NCBI GenBank assembly: GCA_964607755.1
Contig: CAZSMC010000036.1
Span: forward strand, 1 to 41,804
Length of the DNA stretch: 41,804 bases
Source: CAZSMC01 sp964607755
Lineage (GTDB): Bacteria; Zhuqueibacterota; Zhuqueibacteria; Residuimicrobiales; Krinioviventaceae
Direction: 5' to 3'
Within the stretch, counting starts at the first letter, position 1, and the number at the start of each line of letters is the position of its first letter. Positions 7,855 to 16,183 of this stretch are shown piece after piece. The notes below the pieces were generated by a model that had not been told where the DNA came from, did not search any database, and worked only from the letters and a program-made list of their open reading frames with translations. The translations under genes and the position numbers were made by a program.

Positions 7855-8403
7855 ATGCGGGAGCTCTCGCTAAATATTCTGGATATTATCACCAACTCGA
7901 TTGAAGCCGAGAGTACTCGTGTTGTGTTGTTCATTGAAGAGACAGAGATTGACAATATACTGTCAATTCAGATCCGGGACAACGGCCGGGGAATGCCGCA
8001 GGAATTTGTTAACAAAGTTCTCGATCCGTTTGTCACGTCCAGATCGACCCGGCCGATTGGTATGGGTTTGTCGTTGCTGCATCAACTGGCGCGTCAGGCC
8101 CGCGGTGATCTGAACATAAAGTCGCAGGTTGGAAAAGGCACTGAAGTGATGACCACGTTGCGGTTGCACTGTCTGAATCGTCCGCCACTCGGCGACATTG
8201 CCGATACGCTAATCAATTTATGCGTCAGCAATCTGGATGTTCATTTTGGTTATCGTCATACAACGGATTATGGAAAATTATGGTTCGATTCGTACCGGCT
8301 TTTGACGCAGATGGCAGAGGACGATTGTTCAGTGTATAAAGTCATGCAACCTGCAAAAGAATATATAAGAAAGCAATTAAAAGAAATAAAGTCACAAGCA
8401 TAG
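7855..8403 (+). CDS. Stand-alone HATPase (histidine-kinase-like ATP-binding) protein
   Basis: 182 residues. The GHKL ATPase motifs are all present: N box 'LNILDIITNSIEA', G1 'IRDNGRGMP', F/G2 'DPFVTSRSTRPIGMGLSLL'. There is no dimerisation/phospho-acceptor helix and no sensor domain. The last 75 residues ('DIADTLINLCVSN' onward) are not assigned. The ATG follows the PHP stop codon directly. It may act as an anti-sigma-like switch or as the kinase part of a split sensor; its presence next to a truncated sensor kinase is suggestive but not proof. A 130-bp structured spacer follows before the ferredoxin gene. Confidence 0.82.
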   Translation: MRELSLNILDIITNSIEAESTRVVLFIEETEIDNILSIQIRDNGRGMPQEFVNKVLDPFVTSRSTRPIGMGLSLLHQLARQARGDLNIKSQVGKGTEVMTTLRLHCLNRPPLGDIADTLINLCVSNLDVHFGYRHTTDYGKLWFDSYRLLTQMAEDDCSVYKVMQPAKEYIRKQLKEIKSQA

Positions 8404-8494
8404 AGCGAGAATTATTCGAATGCACTTTTTAACAATTCAACAAACGCCGGTCAACAGCGCAGGCATTTTCGAGGCACGCTTTATCTCTCGCTCT
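8402..8494 (+). promoter_or_regulatory. Long inverted repeat in the spacer before the hydrogenase structural genes
   Basis: AGAGCGAGA (8402-8410) pairs perfectly with TCTCGCTCT (8486-8494). The enclosed segment holds a weaker inner pairing (GAATGC near 8419 with GCATT near 8463). The right arm is followed by TTGCTTTTG rather than a clean U-tract. It lies between the regulatory genes and the ferredoxin gene and may be a leader or attenuator structure; the stem overlaps the stop codon of the HATPase gene. Confidence 0.35.
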
Positions 8495-8533
8495 TTGCTT
8501 TTGAGGTTTAACTAACAGAAGGAGGTCGTACAA

Positions 8534-8896
8534 GTGAAAAATCTTGCAGATCTAAGAGCTGTGAAAGAAAAAGCCAAGAAAGAGATGCGAGCACGCGAGC
8601 AAGCGGCGAACTACCGTCTCTGCGTGGGCATGGGAACGTGCGGCATTGCTGCGGGTGCTCGTCAGGTGATGAGCGCTCTTCTTGATGAAATTGACAAACG
8701 AAACATTGAAGATGCCGTAGTCTCTCAAACCGGGTGCCAGGGTTATTGCGACCAGGAACCATTGGTTCAGGTCACACAACCGGATCAGTCGGTCATTACT
8801 TATGGAAAAGTGTCGCCCGAAATTGCGCGCTCGATTGTCTCACAGCATGTGATTAACGGACAGATTCTTTCCGATTACGTATTCAAACAGGAATAA
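8534..8896 (+). CDS. Thioredoxin-like 2Fe-2S ferredoxin
   Basis: 120 residues. Thioredoxin-fold [2Fe-2S] ferredoxin with the four expected cysteines: 'LCVGMGTCGIAAG' (Cys30, Cys36) and 'TGCQGYCDQEPLVQV' (Cys68, Cys72). This matches the HndB-like subunit of NADP-reducing hydrogenases and the N-terminal domain of HydB. The start is GTG at 8534, with AGGAGGT 7 bases before it. It is the first gene of the structural set ferredoxin-nuoE-nuoF-hydA and probably supplies the 2Fe-2S centre that the adjacent NuoF-like protein has lost. Role: electron transfer within a cytoplasmic NAD(P)-linked [FeFe]-hydrogenase. Confidence 0.85.
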   Translation: MKNLADLRAVKEKAKKEMRAREQAANYRLCVGMGTCGIAAGARQVMSALLDEIDKRNIEDAVVSQTGCQGYCDQEPLVQVTQPDQSVITYGKVSPEIARSIVSQHVINGQILSDYVFKQE

Positions 8897-8931
8897 CGAG
8901 GTCAAATGATTTCAACAAAAGGAGGTCGCTC

Positions 8932-9408
8932 ATGATGGACTTGAGTCGAGTGGATGATATTGTCAAAAAATATGAGGACATGAAATCTCCACTCATCTAT
9001 ATTCTCAAAGACGTCCAAAAAGAATTTGGATATTTATCCGAACCTGTATTGACAAAAGTCGCAACATCAACAAACGTACCGTTGAGTAATATCTACGGTG
9101 TAGCGACGTTTTACAGCCTTTTCACTACAACACCAAAAGGTAAATATATTATTCGTTGTTGCAACAACGCACCCTGCCATGTGAAAGGGTCAAAAGACGT
9201 ACTGGACGCGATCAAAAATTATCTCAATACCGAGATGAATGAGACATCGCCGGATGGCACGTTTACGTTAGAGTTTACCAGTTGTCTTGGATTATGCGCT
9301 GTTGCACCGGTTATGATGATCAATGATGAAGTGTACGGTAATCTTACACCCGAAAAAGCAGTGGCAATTTTAAAGGATTATAAAATGAAAGGGCTGTCGA
9401 ATGCATAG
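8932..9408 (+). CDS. hydC: NuoE-like 24-kDa 2Fe-2S subunit (hydrogenase gamma, HydC)
   Basis: 158 residues, full length for HydC/HndA/NuoE. The 2Fe-2S ligands are Cys77 and Cys82 ('CCNNAPCHVKGS') and Cys118 and Cys122 ('TSCLGLCAVAPVM'). The N-terminal helices ('SPLIYILKDVQKEFGYL') and 'IYGVATFYSLF' are typical. AAAGGAGGT is 5 bases before the ATG; a second ATG follows at once (8935). The gene overlaps the next one by 8 bp, indicating translational coupling. It should pass electrons between the flavin subunit and the hydrogenase subunit. The name follows the Thermotoga HydABC convention. Confidence 0.92.
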   Translation: MMDLSRVDDIVKKYEDMKSPLIYILKDVQKEFGYLSEPVLTKVATSTNVPLSNIYGVATFYSLFTTTPKGKYIIRCCNNAPCHVKGSKDVLDAIKNYLNTEMNETSPDGTFTLEFTSCLGLCAVAPVMMINDEVYGNLTPEKAVAILKDYKMKGLSNA

Positions 9409-10999
9409 AACTCATATTTTAATTGCAATGGACGCTCACACGATAGCCCAGGGCGCTCGCTCGGTAAAAGAGGCTCTCGTACGTGAGCTTGAAATGGCAA
9501 ATTTGACAAAAGAAGTCAAGGTTGTAGAAACAGGCAGCCTTGGCATTTACAATAAAGGTGTGGTTTTGGTCATCTTTCCGGACGGCGTTCATTACGCCGG
9601 TGTCAAAGTGGAAGATGTTTCTGAGATCATTTCCGAACATTTGATCAAAGGCCGCATAGTGGATCGCTTGCGCTATACAGATGTACCTGAATCGGAGATC
9701 ACTGAAACCGGTGAAGCTCCACGTTTTGGCAAACAAGTCCGCGTGGTGTTGAAAAATGCCGGTGTTATCGATCCGGAAAGCATCGACGAATATATTGCCC
9801 ACGATGGTTATGAAGCGCTGGGCAAAGCACTGACCGATATGAAAACCGGTCAGGTTATTGACGAGGTCAAGAATTCCAATCTGCTCGGTCGCGGTGGCGC
9901 CTTTTTCCCTGCAGGATTGAAATGGAACTTTACGGCTCGTGAAAAAGCGGACCAGAAATATATTATCTGTAATGCCGACGAAGGCGAACCTGGAACGTTC
10001 AAAGACCGGCTAATCCTTGAAGGCGACCCGCATTCTGTGATCGAAGGCATGGCGATCGCCGGATATGCGGTTGGCGCAACCAAGGGCTATATCTATATTC
10101 GTGGTGAGTACAAAATGTCTATCGAACGGGTCAATCGCGCCATCCAACAGGCGCATGAAAACGGCTTGTTGGGTGAGGATATTTTCGGCTCAGGTTTTTC
10201 TTTTGATCTTGAGGTGCGCGAAGGTGCTGGCGCCTATATCTGCGGCGAAGAAACAGCGCTAATCGAATCGATTGAAGGCAAACGCGGTGAGCCGCGCGAT
10301 AAACCGCCGTTCCCGCCGTCCGTTGGATTGTGGGGCAAACCCACTGTCGTCAATAATGTTGAAACACTTGCCAATGTACCGCACATTTTACGCAATGGTG
10401 CAGACTGGTTCAAAAAGATCGGTACCGAAAAAAGCGCCGGTACTAAAGTTTTTACTATGGTTGGCAATATCAACAATCCCGGTTTGATCGAAGTGCCGAT
10501 GGGCATTACACTTCGCGAAATTATTTACGACATCGGTCACGGCATTCCGGAAGGCAAAGGTTTCAAACTGGCGCAAATGGGCGGAACAACCGGCGGCATC
10601 CTCACTACAGACCATCTGGACCTTCCCATGACCGTGGAGAATCTGCGAGAAGCGGGTGCTGGTCTCGGATCAGGCGCATTGCTTGTCGTTGATGATAGCC
10701 AGAATATAGTCGATCTGGTGAAGAACTTTGTCGAATTCTTTAATCACGAATCCTGCGGCAAGTGTACCATGTGCCGTGAAGGCAATGGCCGCCTCCTGCA
10801 GCTAATCGATAGAGTTTTGGCCGGAAAAGGCGAAATGCAAGATCTTGATCTGATGGAAGATCTGGCGCAAACGATGATGAAAGGCGCATTCTGCGGACTA
10901 GGACAGGCTGCTCCGATTCCTGTTCTGGGGTGTTTGACTCATTTCCGCGATGAATTTGTCGCCGCTATCAAACAAACTCAAGCACATCAAGCAGCCTAG
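9401..10999 (+). CDS. hydB: NuoF-like flavin/NADH-binding subunit (hydrogenase beta, HydB)
   Basis: 532 residues. Residues 1-95 are a thioredoxin-like domain homologous to a 2Fe-2S ferredoxin, but with no cysteine at all (the first Cys is 190). Residues 120-430 are the FMN/NADH module: 'GRGGAFFPAGLKW', 'CNADEGEPGTFKDR', 'GAGAYICGEETALIESIEG', 'GKPTVVNNVETLANVP'. The 4Fe-4S site is Cys452, 455, 458 ('ESCGKCTMCREGNGR') and Cys498. Unlike Thermotoga HydB (around 620 residues) it ends without the extra C-terminal ferredoxin domain. It oxidises or reduces NAD(H) through FMN and exchanges electrons with HydC and HydA. Without the extra clusters, classical flavin-based bifurcation with ferredoxin cannot be assumed. 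Confidence 0.93.
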   Translation: MHRTHILIAMDAHTIAQGARSVKEALVRELEMANLTKEVKVVETGSLGIYNKGVVLVIFPDGVHYAGVKVEDVSEIISEHLIKGRIVDRLRYTDVPESEITETGEAPRFGKQVRVVLKNAGVIDPESIDEYIAHDGYEALGKALTDMKTGQVIDEVKNSNLLGRGGAFFPAGLKWNFTAREKADQKYIICNADEGEPGTFKDRLILEGDPHSVIEGMAIAGYAVGATKGYIYIRGEYKMSIERVNRAIQQAHENGLLGEDIFGSGFSFDLEVREGAGAYICGEETALIESIEGKRGEPRDKPPFPPSVGLWGKPTVVNNVETLANVPHILRNGADWFKKIGTEKSAGTKVFTMVGNINNPGLIEVPMGITLREIIYDIGHGIPEGKGFKLAQMGGTTGGILTTDHLDLPMTVENLREAGAGLGSGALLVVDDSQNIVDLVKNFVEFFNHESCGKCTMCREGNGRLLQLIDRVLAGKGEMQDLDLMEDLAQTMMKGAFCGLGQAAPIPVLGCLTHFRDEFVAAIKQTQAHQAA

Positions 11000-11053
11000 T
11001 AAACGGATTTCAATTGAATGAGAATGTATTCACGAATTTAATGGAGGTGTCTC

Positions 11054-12793
11054 GTGGCAAACGTCACCGTAACCATAGATGGCATTCAAGTAACAGTGCC
11101 TGAAAACACCACTGTGCTTGATGCGGCCCAAAAAGCAAAAATTAATATTCCAACATTATGTTACCATCCCGATCTGCCACCGGTTTCTGCCTGCCGTCTC
11201 TGTGCTGTGGAAATCGAAGGCGATCGTTTGTTAAGAACGGCCTGTTCCTGGAAATGCCAGGACGGCATGAAAGTCAATACGCGTTCCAAACAGGTGCGCG
11301 ATTCACGGAAAATGGCTCTGGAACTCATTCTATCGCGTCACCCGATGTTGTGCACCGAATGTGTGCGTAACCGGGATTGCGAACTTCAGGATATGGCTGA
11401 ACTTATGGGTGTTCGCGATATTCGTTTTGACTATTCTGCACGCCCGGGCGATTTGGATGAATCGAGCGAAGCTATTGTTCGTGATCCGTCCAAGTGTATC
11501 CTGTGTCGTCGCTGCATCCAGACCTGTGAACTGGTTCAGAGCGTGAGTGCGATCGGACTGGAAAGTCGCGGCTACGATACCTGGGTTGATACACCGTTTG
11601 GTAAAGGCATTGCCGATGTCGCCTGTGTATCTTGCGGTCAGTGTATTGATCGCTGTCCGGTCGGTGCACTTTATGAAAAATCCCATATCGAACGGGTCTG
11701 GGAAGCAATCGATGATCCGAACAAACACGTCATTGTGCAAACGGCTCCGGCTGTTCGTGCCTCGATCGGCGAAGAGTTTGGCATGGAACCGGGCTCGCTG
11801 GTGACCAACAAACTGGTGACCGGATTGCGTCGTCTCGGTATTGACAAAATTTTTGATACCAACTTTACCGCCGATTTGACGATCGTGGAAGAAGGGCATG
11901 AGCTCATTGGCCGTATCAAAAATGGCGGCACTCTGCCGTTGCTGACCAGTTGTTCTCCGGGATGGATCAATTTCATCGAACATTTTTATCCCGACCTGCT
12001 GCCGCATGTGTCGTCCTGTAAATCGCCGCAGCAAATGTTTGGCGCGCTTGCTAAAACATATTATGCGGAAAAAGCGGGTGTTGATCCCAGGGACATTTAC
12101 AGTGTTTCGATCATGCCGTGTACTGCCAAAAAGTACGAATCCGGTCGTCCGGAGATGAACGATAGCGGTTTTCAGGATGTCGACGCTGTGCTGACGACTC
12201 GCGAAGCCGCAAAGATGATGAAGCAGGTTGGCATTAATTTGCCGGAACTTGAAGACGGCGAATATGATGAGCCGCTCGGTGTTTCAACCGGTGCTGCTGT
12301 TATTTTTGGTAATACTGGTGGTGTGATGGAAGCTGCTCTGCGAACTGTGTATGAAGTGGTCACAGAAAAGAAACTCGATGATGTGGATATCAACGCTGTC
12401 CGCGGTATGGAAGGTGTTCGCGAAGCAGAGATCGATCTGAACGGACTCAAAGTCAAAGGCGCTGTTGCCAACGGTTTGGCCAATGCCCGGCAATTGATGG
12501 ATAAAATCGCTTCTGGTGAAGCAGATTACCACTTTGTCGAAATCATGGCATGTCCTGGCGGTTGTATCGGCGGCGGTGGTCAGCCAATACCGACCTCTAT
12601 GGACATCCGCAAAAAGCGTGTAGAAGCTGTTTATGCGGCAGACCGCGGTCTGAAGATTCGTAAATCGCATGAAAATCCGGCGGTTCTCAGATTGTACGAG
12701 GAATTTCTCGGTGAACCGAACGGTCACAAGGCACACGAACTATTGCACACGCATTATATAAAAAAAGAGATTTACAATAACGTCATGGCTTGA
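11054..12793 (+). CDS. hydA: [FeFe]-hydrogenase catalytic subunit HydA
   Basis: 579 residues, complete. Order: 2Fe-2S plant-type domain (Cys36,47,50,64), His-Cys 4Fe-4S site (His96, Cys100,103,109), two 4Fe-4S ferredoxin motifs (Cys148,151,154,158 and 191,194,197,201), then the H-cluster domain. L1 is 'TSCSPGWINF' (Cys300), L2 'MPCTAKKYESG' (Cys355), L3 'EIMACPGGCIGGGGQP' (Cys500, Cys504). The small-subunit-like tail ends 'HKAHELLHTHY'. Residue 301, next to the first H-cluster Cys, is Ser; in CpI-type enzymes it is the proton-relay Cys. It catalyses reversible proton reduction to H2 with electrons from HydB/HydC. GTG start with GGAGGT 7 bases upstream. HydE/F/G maturases are not in the window. 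Confidence 0.96.
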   Translation: MANVTVTIDGIQVTVPENTTVLDAAQKAKINIPTLCYHPDLPPVSACRLCAVEIEGDRLLRTACSWKCQDGMKVNTRSKQVRDSRKMALELILSRHPMLCTECVRNRDCELQDMAELMGVRDIRFDYSARPGDLDESSEAIVRDPSKCILCRRCIQTCELVQSVSAIGLESRGYDTWVDTPFGKGIADVACVSCGQCIDRCPVGALYEKSHIERVWEAIDDPNKHVIVQTAPAVRASIGEEFGMEPGSLVTNKLVTGLRRLGIDKIFDTNFTADLTIVEEGHELIGRIKNGGTLPLLTSCSPGWINFIEHFYPDLLPHVSSCKSPQQMFGALAKTYYAEKAGVDPRDIYSVSIMPCTAKKYESGRPEMNDSGFQDVDAVLTTREAAKMMKQVGINLPELEDGEYDEPLGVSTGAAVIFGNTGGVMEAALRTVYEVVTEKKLDDVDINAVRGMEGVREAEIDLNGLKVKGAVANGLANARQLMDKIASGEADYHFVEIMACPGGCIGGGGQPIPTSMDIRKKRVEAVYAADRGLKIRKSHENPAVLRLYEEFLGEPNGHKAHELLHTHYIKKEIYNNVMA

Positions 12794-12813
12794 TGATAAC
12801 AAAAGTAAATCAG

Positions 12814-12840
12814 GGCCGGATTGTATGATCCGGCCTTTTT
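12814..12840 (+). terminator. Rho-independent terminator after hydA
   Basis: Stem GGCCGGAT/ATCCGGCC with a 6-base loop and TTTTT, 20 bp after the hydA stop. Confidence 0.9.
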
Positions 12841-12845
12841 ATTCG

Positions 12846-12888
12846 AGCCGGTATTATGATATTTCAGTGTTAATACCGGCTTTTTTTT
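12846..12888 (+). terminator. Second tandem terminator
   Basis: Stem AGCCGGTATTA/TAATACCGGCT, 14-base loop, then a run of T. Placed directly after the first terminator, so read-through from the hydrogenase operon into the phosphatase gene should be low. Confidence 0.85.
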
Positions 12889-13062
12889 AATTTAATCCTT
12901 GCTTGGCGATTTTCAGCTTGCTAAATTCTTTATATCCTTTTTGGTGAAAGACCGGAAAAGTGGTTTGAGGTTTCATTTAACTGTCCGGTTGATGTCTGGA
13001 AATGTTTATGAGACAGCTTTTATTACTCAATCTAACACGTTTAAAAAAAAGAGGAATTGCAA

Positions 13063-14388
13063 ATGAAACGCCACATTGTTTTTCTTATCACTGTTTTTGC
13101 GCTGTTCTTTTTAATTCTATCCTGTTCAACAAACAAAACGCAAAACATCATTCTGATTATAGGCGACGGGATAGGTTTCAATCAACAGATAGCTGGCAGT
13201 TTGTATCTGTACGGCCAGGATAGTGCGCTGGTCTCACAACAATTCCCGGTGCAGTTAGCGATGAGTACCTTTTCAGCTACGGGACATGGTTATGATTCTG
13301 AAAAAGCCTGGAATGATTTTGATTACGTCAAAGAAAAGGCAACAGACTCTGCGGCTTCTGCAACGGCAATTTCTACTGGCACAAAATCCTATAACGGCGC
13401 GATCGGTGTCGATGAGGACAAACAGCCCTTAACCCATTTCATGGAAATTGCCGAAGACCGCGGTATGGCAACCGGCGTGGTCACCAGTGTGCAGTTTAGT
13501 CACGCTACACCAGCCGGAATGATTGCTCACAATCAAAAGCGGCACAACTATCACCAGATCGCTTACGAGATGCTGATGGAAAGCCGCACTGATGTCATTA
13601 TGGGATGCGGCCATCCGTTTTATGATAATGACAGTCAAAGACAAAACGAGCCGGAGTTCAAATATCTGTCCGAAGAATTATGGAACGCACTCAACAATCA
13701 AGAAACCGGAGCGGACGCAGACGGTGACGGTCAACCGGATGCCTGGACAATTATTCAGGACCGCAGCACGTTTCAGAATCATGCTAATGGATATACGCCA
13801 AAACGGGTGTTTGGTCTGGTTCCTGTCGCTTCCACGCTACAAGTTAATCGTAGTGGGGAGGAAGAAGAACCTTTTGGAACACCGCTCCTGGATAGCGTGC
13901 CCACGCTCGAAGAAATGGCAGCAACTGCATTAAATATCCTTGATGACGATCCCGATGGTTTTGTCCTGATGATCGAAGCTGGCGCAATCGATTGGGCATG
14001 TCACGATAATAACGGGCCCAGAATGATCGAGACGGTCGTTGGCCTTGAAAAGACAGTACAAAGAGTAGTCGAGTGGGTGGAACAACAGAGCAGTTGGGAT
14101 AAAACCCTGGTCATTGTCACGGCAGACCACGAGACCGGTTATCTCACCGGCGCGGGTTCGAATGATGGGCATGCTGTTTGGCATGCCCTGGCTAATAATG
14201 GAAAAGGTGTGATGCCAGGTTTTGAGTGGCATTCCGGTGGTCATACCAATCAATTGGTGCCTTTTCAGGCGAAAGGAGCGAATGCCCAAACTTTTATCGA
14301 AATAGCTGATAAAAAAGACCATATACACGGCGCATATCTCGATAATACAGATATTGGGAACCAGATCAAGGCGTTGTTACAGAATTGA
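13063..14388 (+). CDS. Alkaline phosphatase family lipoprotein
   Basis: 441 residues from the ATG at 13063 (GAGGA 7 bases upstream; a TTG six bases earlier is less likely). The signal peptide ends in ILSC (Cys21), so it is a lipoprotein. PhoA-superfamily motifs: 'LIIGDGIGFNQQ' (metal Asp), 'TDSAASATAISTGTKSYNG' with nucleophile Ser96, 'HATPAGMIAHNQKR', 'MIEAGAIDWACHDNN', 'VTADHETGYLTG' and 'HSGGHTNQLVPFQAKG'. It hydrolyses phosphomonoesters in the periplasm or at the outer membrane. It stands alone between the double terminator and the thiamine pyrophosphokinase gene 27 bp downstream, with which it may share a transcript. Confidence 0.93.
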   Translation: MKRHIVFLITVFALFFLILSCSTNKTQNIILIIGDGIGFNQQIAGSLYLYGQDSALVSQQFPVQLAMSTFSATGHGYDSEKAWNDFDYVKEKATDSAASATAISTGTKSYNGAIGVDEDKQPLTHFMEIAEDRGMATGVVTSVQFSHATPAGMIAHNQKRHNYHQIAYEMLMESRTDVIMGCGHPFYDNDSQRQNEPEFKYLSEELWNALNNQETGADADGDGQPDAWTIIQDRSTFQNHANGYTPKRVFGLVPVASTLQVNRSGEEEEPFGTPLLDSVPTLEEMAATALNILDDDPDGFVLMIEAGAIDWACHDNNGPRMIETVVGLEKTVQRVVEWVEQQSSWDKTLVIVTADHETGYLTGAGSNDGHAVWHALANNGKGVMPGFEWHSGGHTNQLVPFQAKGANAQTFIEIADKKDHIHGAYLDNTDIGNQIKALLQN

Positions 14389-14415
14389 ACTAAAAGAAAC
14401 TAACTTTTCCGTTAC

Positions 14416-15063
14416 ATGAAAGAACGCGTTATCATATTTGCCAACGGAGACGTAGACCCGCAGGCGCTGGAGTCGGTTCGTCAAGATGATTTTATCCTGT
14501 GCGCGGACGGCGGTGCGCTGAACGCTGTCCGCCTCGGTCTCACACCTGATGTGATTCTCGGTGATTTTGATTCGCTCTCCGATGAAATTCTGCAAGACTT
14601 TCGCCACCAGGGTATCACTATTATAAAATATCCGATGGAAAAAGACAAGACTGATCTGGAACTGGCAATGGATTACGCCATTGAGCTGGGCGCTACTGAG
14701 ATTGTTGTTTTTACCGCACTTGGCGGCCGAATGGACCAGATGCTGGGAAATGTGCTTCTTGCTACGCAAGAAAATTACAAATCAGCGCGAATTGCATATA
14801 TTTCCGGACTACAAACAGGTTATATTCTTCGCGATGAAAATGCTCTTGAGCTCTATGGAATGGCAGGGGATATTCTGTCCGTTATTCCGCTCTCCCCCGA
14901 AGTTCATGTCAAAGCGCTGCACGGCGTGGTATGGCCTCTCGATAACGAGGTTCTCGAATTCGGCAGCAGTCTCAGCCTGAGCAACAGGTTTGCTGAAAAT
15001 CTTGCCCGTATTGTTCTAAAAAGCGGCATATGCATGGTTGTGCACATTCCCAATGGTCACTGA
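14416..15063 (+). CDS. thiN: Thiamine pyrophosphokinase
   Basis: 215 residues. Transfers pyrophosphate from ATP to thiamine to give thiamine diphosphate in the cytoplasm. Visible motifs: 'CADGGALNAVRLGLTPD', 'ILGDFDSLSDE', 'KDKTDLELAMDYAIELGA', 'TALGGRMDQMLGNVLL', all typical of the catalytic domain; the C-terminal 70 residues form the thiamine-binding beta-sandwich. The ATG has no clear Shine-Dalgarno sequence. It follows the alkaline phosphatase by 27 bp. No thiamine riboswitch was seen upstream. Confidence 0.93.
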   Translation: MKERVIIFANGDVDPQALESVRQDDFILCADGGALNAVRLGLTPDVILGDFDSLSDEILQDFRHQGITIIKYPMEKDKTDLELAMDYAIELGATEIVVFTALGGRMDQMLGNVLLATQENYKSARIAYISGLQTGYILRDENALELYGMAGDILSVIPLSPEVHVKALHGVVWPLDNEVLEFGSSLSLSNRFAENLARIVLKSGICMVVHIPNGH

Positions 15064-15157
15064 ATCTTTTTCATCATTATCAATGTGGTTTCTATTTGTC
15101 CTGGCTGATCTGTTTGCTAAATGAACGAGTTTATTGAAATCGATCAAGGAGATTCTT

Positions 15158-16183
15158 ATGAAATCCATATATTTGTTTTTCTGTTTGTTTTCGGCCGTAC
15201 TGTTACTTTTTTGTCAAAAAGATAATTCTGTGGAACCTGAATCTTCAAATACCACGCCTATTTATGTAACGGTTGCCGGCCATATCGAAGACGGTGAGTA
15301 TTACGCCGTATGCGAAAAATATCCTGAATTCAGACAAAAATTACTCGATTTTGCCGACTTGATCAAATCCTATGGGATCCCGTTTAACCTGCAGATCGAT
15401 TATGAATTTTTTGTGGGAGCGAATAATTGTGAAACACCGGATATGATGGTGAAAACCGCTAATACCAATGTCATTGATTATTTGGCCAAACATTATGATT
15501 TCGAAATCGATCCGCACAAAGGCGGCGGTTTTGAAGAAGGTCAGGATAATTACGCTGATGTTCGTTACGTGGGAGGGCAAGTGACATCTCTTATCACCGA
15601 AACCGCCGGAGGGATCGTCTGGAACGAACAAGCCCAGTATGAACGTTTTGACAGTGGCGAATCGGGCTGGCAGTATCCGGATTTCACCTGGTATCCCAAG
15701 ATATTATCTTTGGGTGTACATTTTGATCACCACAATTCTGATTTTTCCAACGATGATCTGACGTCCGGAATCTGGAAGCCCAAAGGTTTCGATGATGAGT
15801 TTTTGATTCATGATGAATCCGCTCGTATGATTTATGTCGGTCCGGGTATGAGTTGCACCGACTGGTTTGGAAACCGCAAAAACGAATATCCGCCTATGGA
15901 TACATCTGCTGATTATGTCGAATTGATGGTGAATTATTTGGAACAAAAAAAGATTCCTGAAGACAAAATGTATACTGTAACACTGTCAGTGCCGCAATCC
16001 GTCATATTTGACAAAGCCGAACATTATAAATTAACAGCACAATTTGATCAGCTCGAATCTCTGGTAAAGAAGAACAAAGTGATTTATGTCACTTATACTG
16101 AGGTAGTCAGACTATGGCAGGAGAAATATGATTCCGAGCCCAATATTTTTACATTCGATCAGATAGATGATTCGGATTATTAG
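15158..16183 (+). CDS. Lipoprotein of unknown function, possible polysaccharide-deacetylase-like fold
   Basis: 341 residues from the ATG at 15158, chosen because AAGGAG lies 6-10 bases before it and the next 19 residues form a signal peptide ending in LLFC. The body begins 'PIYVTVAGHIEDG', contains 'LIKSYGIPFNLQIDYEF', 'YDFEIDPHKGGGFEEG' and 'LSLGVHFDHHNSDFS', and ends in an acidic tail. The alternation of strand and helix, with His/Asp clusters near strand ends, is loosely like NodB-type deacetylases or related TIM-like barrels, but no canonical motif is intact. The function is therefore not assigned. No operon partner is obvious. Confidence 0.7.
   Translation: MKSIYLFFCLFSAVLLLFCQKDNSVEPESSNTTPIYVTVAGHIEDGEYYAVCEKYPEFRQKLLDFADLIKSYGIPFNLQIDYEFFVGANNCETPDMMVKTANTNVIDYLAKHYDFEIDPHKGGGFEEGQDNYADVRYVGGQVTSLITETAGGIVWNEQAQYERFDSGESGWQYPDFTWYPKILSLGVHFDHHNSDFSNDDLTSGIWKPKGFDDEFLIHDESARMIYVGPGMSCTDWFGNRKNEYPPMDTSADYVELMVNYLEQKKIPEDKMYTVTLSVPQSVIFDKAEHYKLTAQFDQLESLVKKNKVIYVTYTEVVRLWQEKYDSEPNIFTFDQIDDSDY

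Noticed and set aside
12899..12927. TTGCTT-17-TAAATT as a sigma70 promoter for the alkaline phosphatase gene.
   Set aside because: Such weak matches are expected by chance in this AT-rich spacer, and the promoter consensus of this lineage is unknown.
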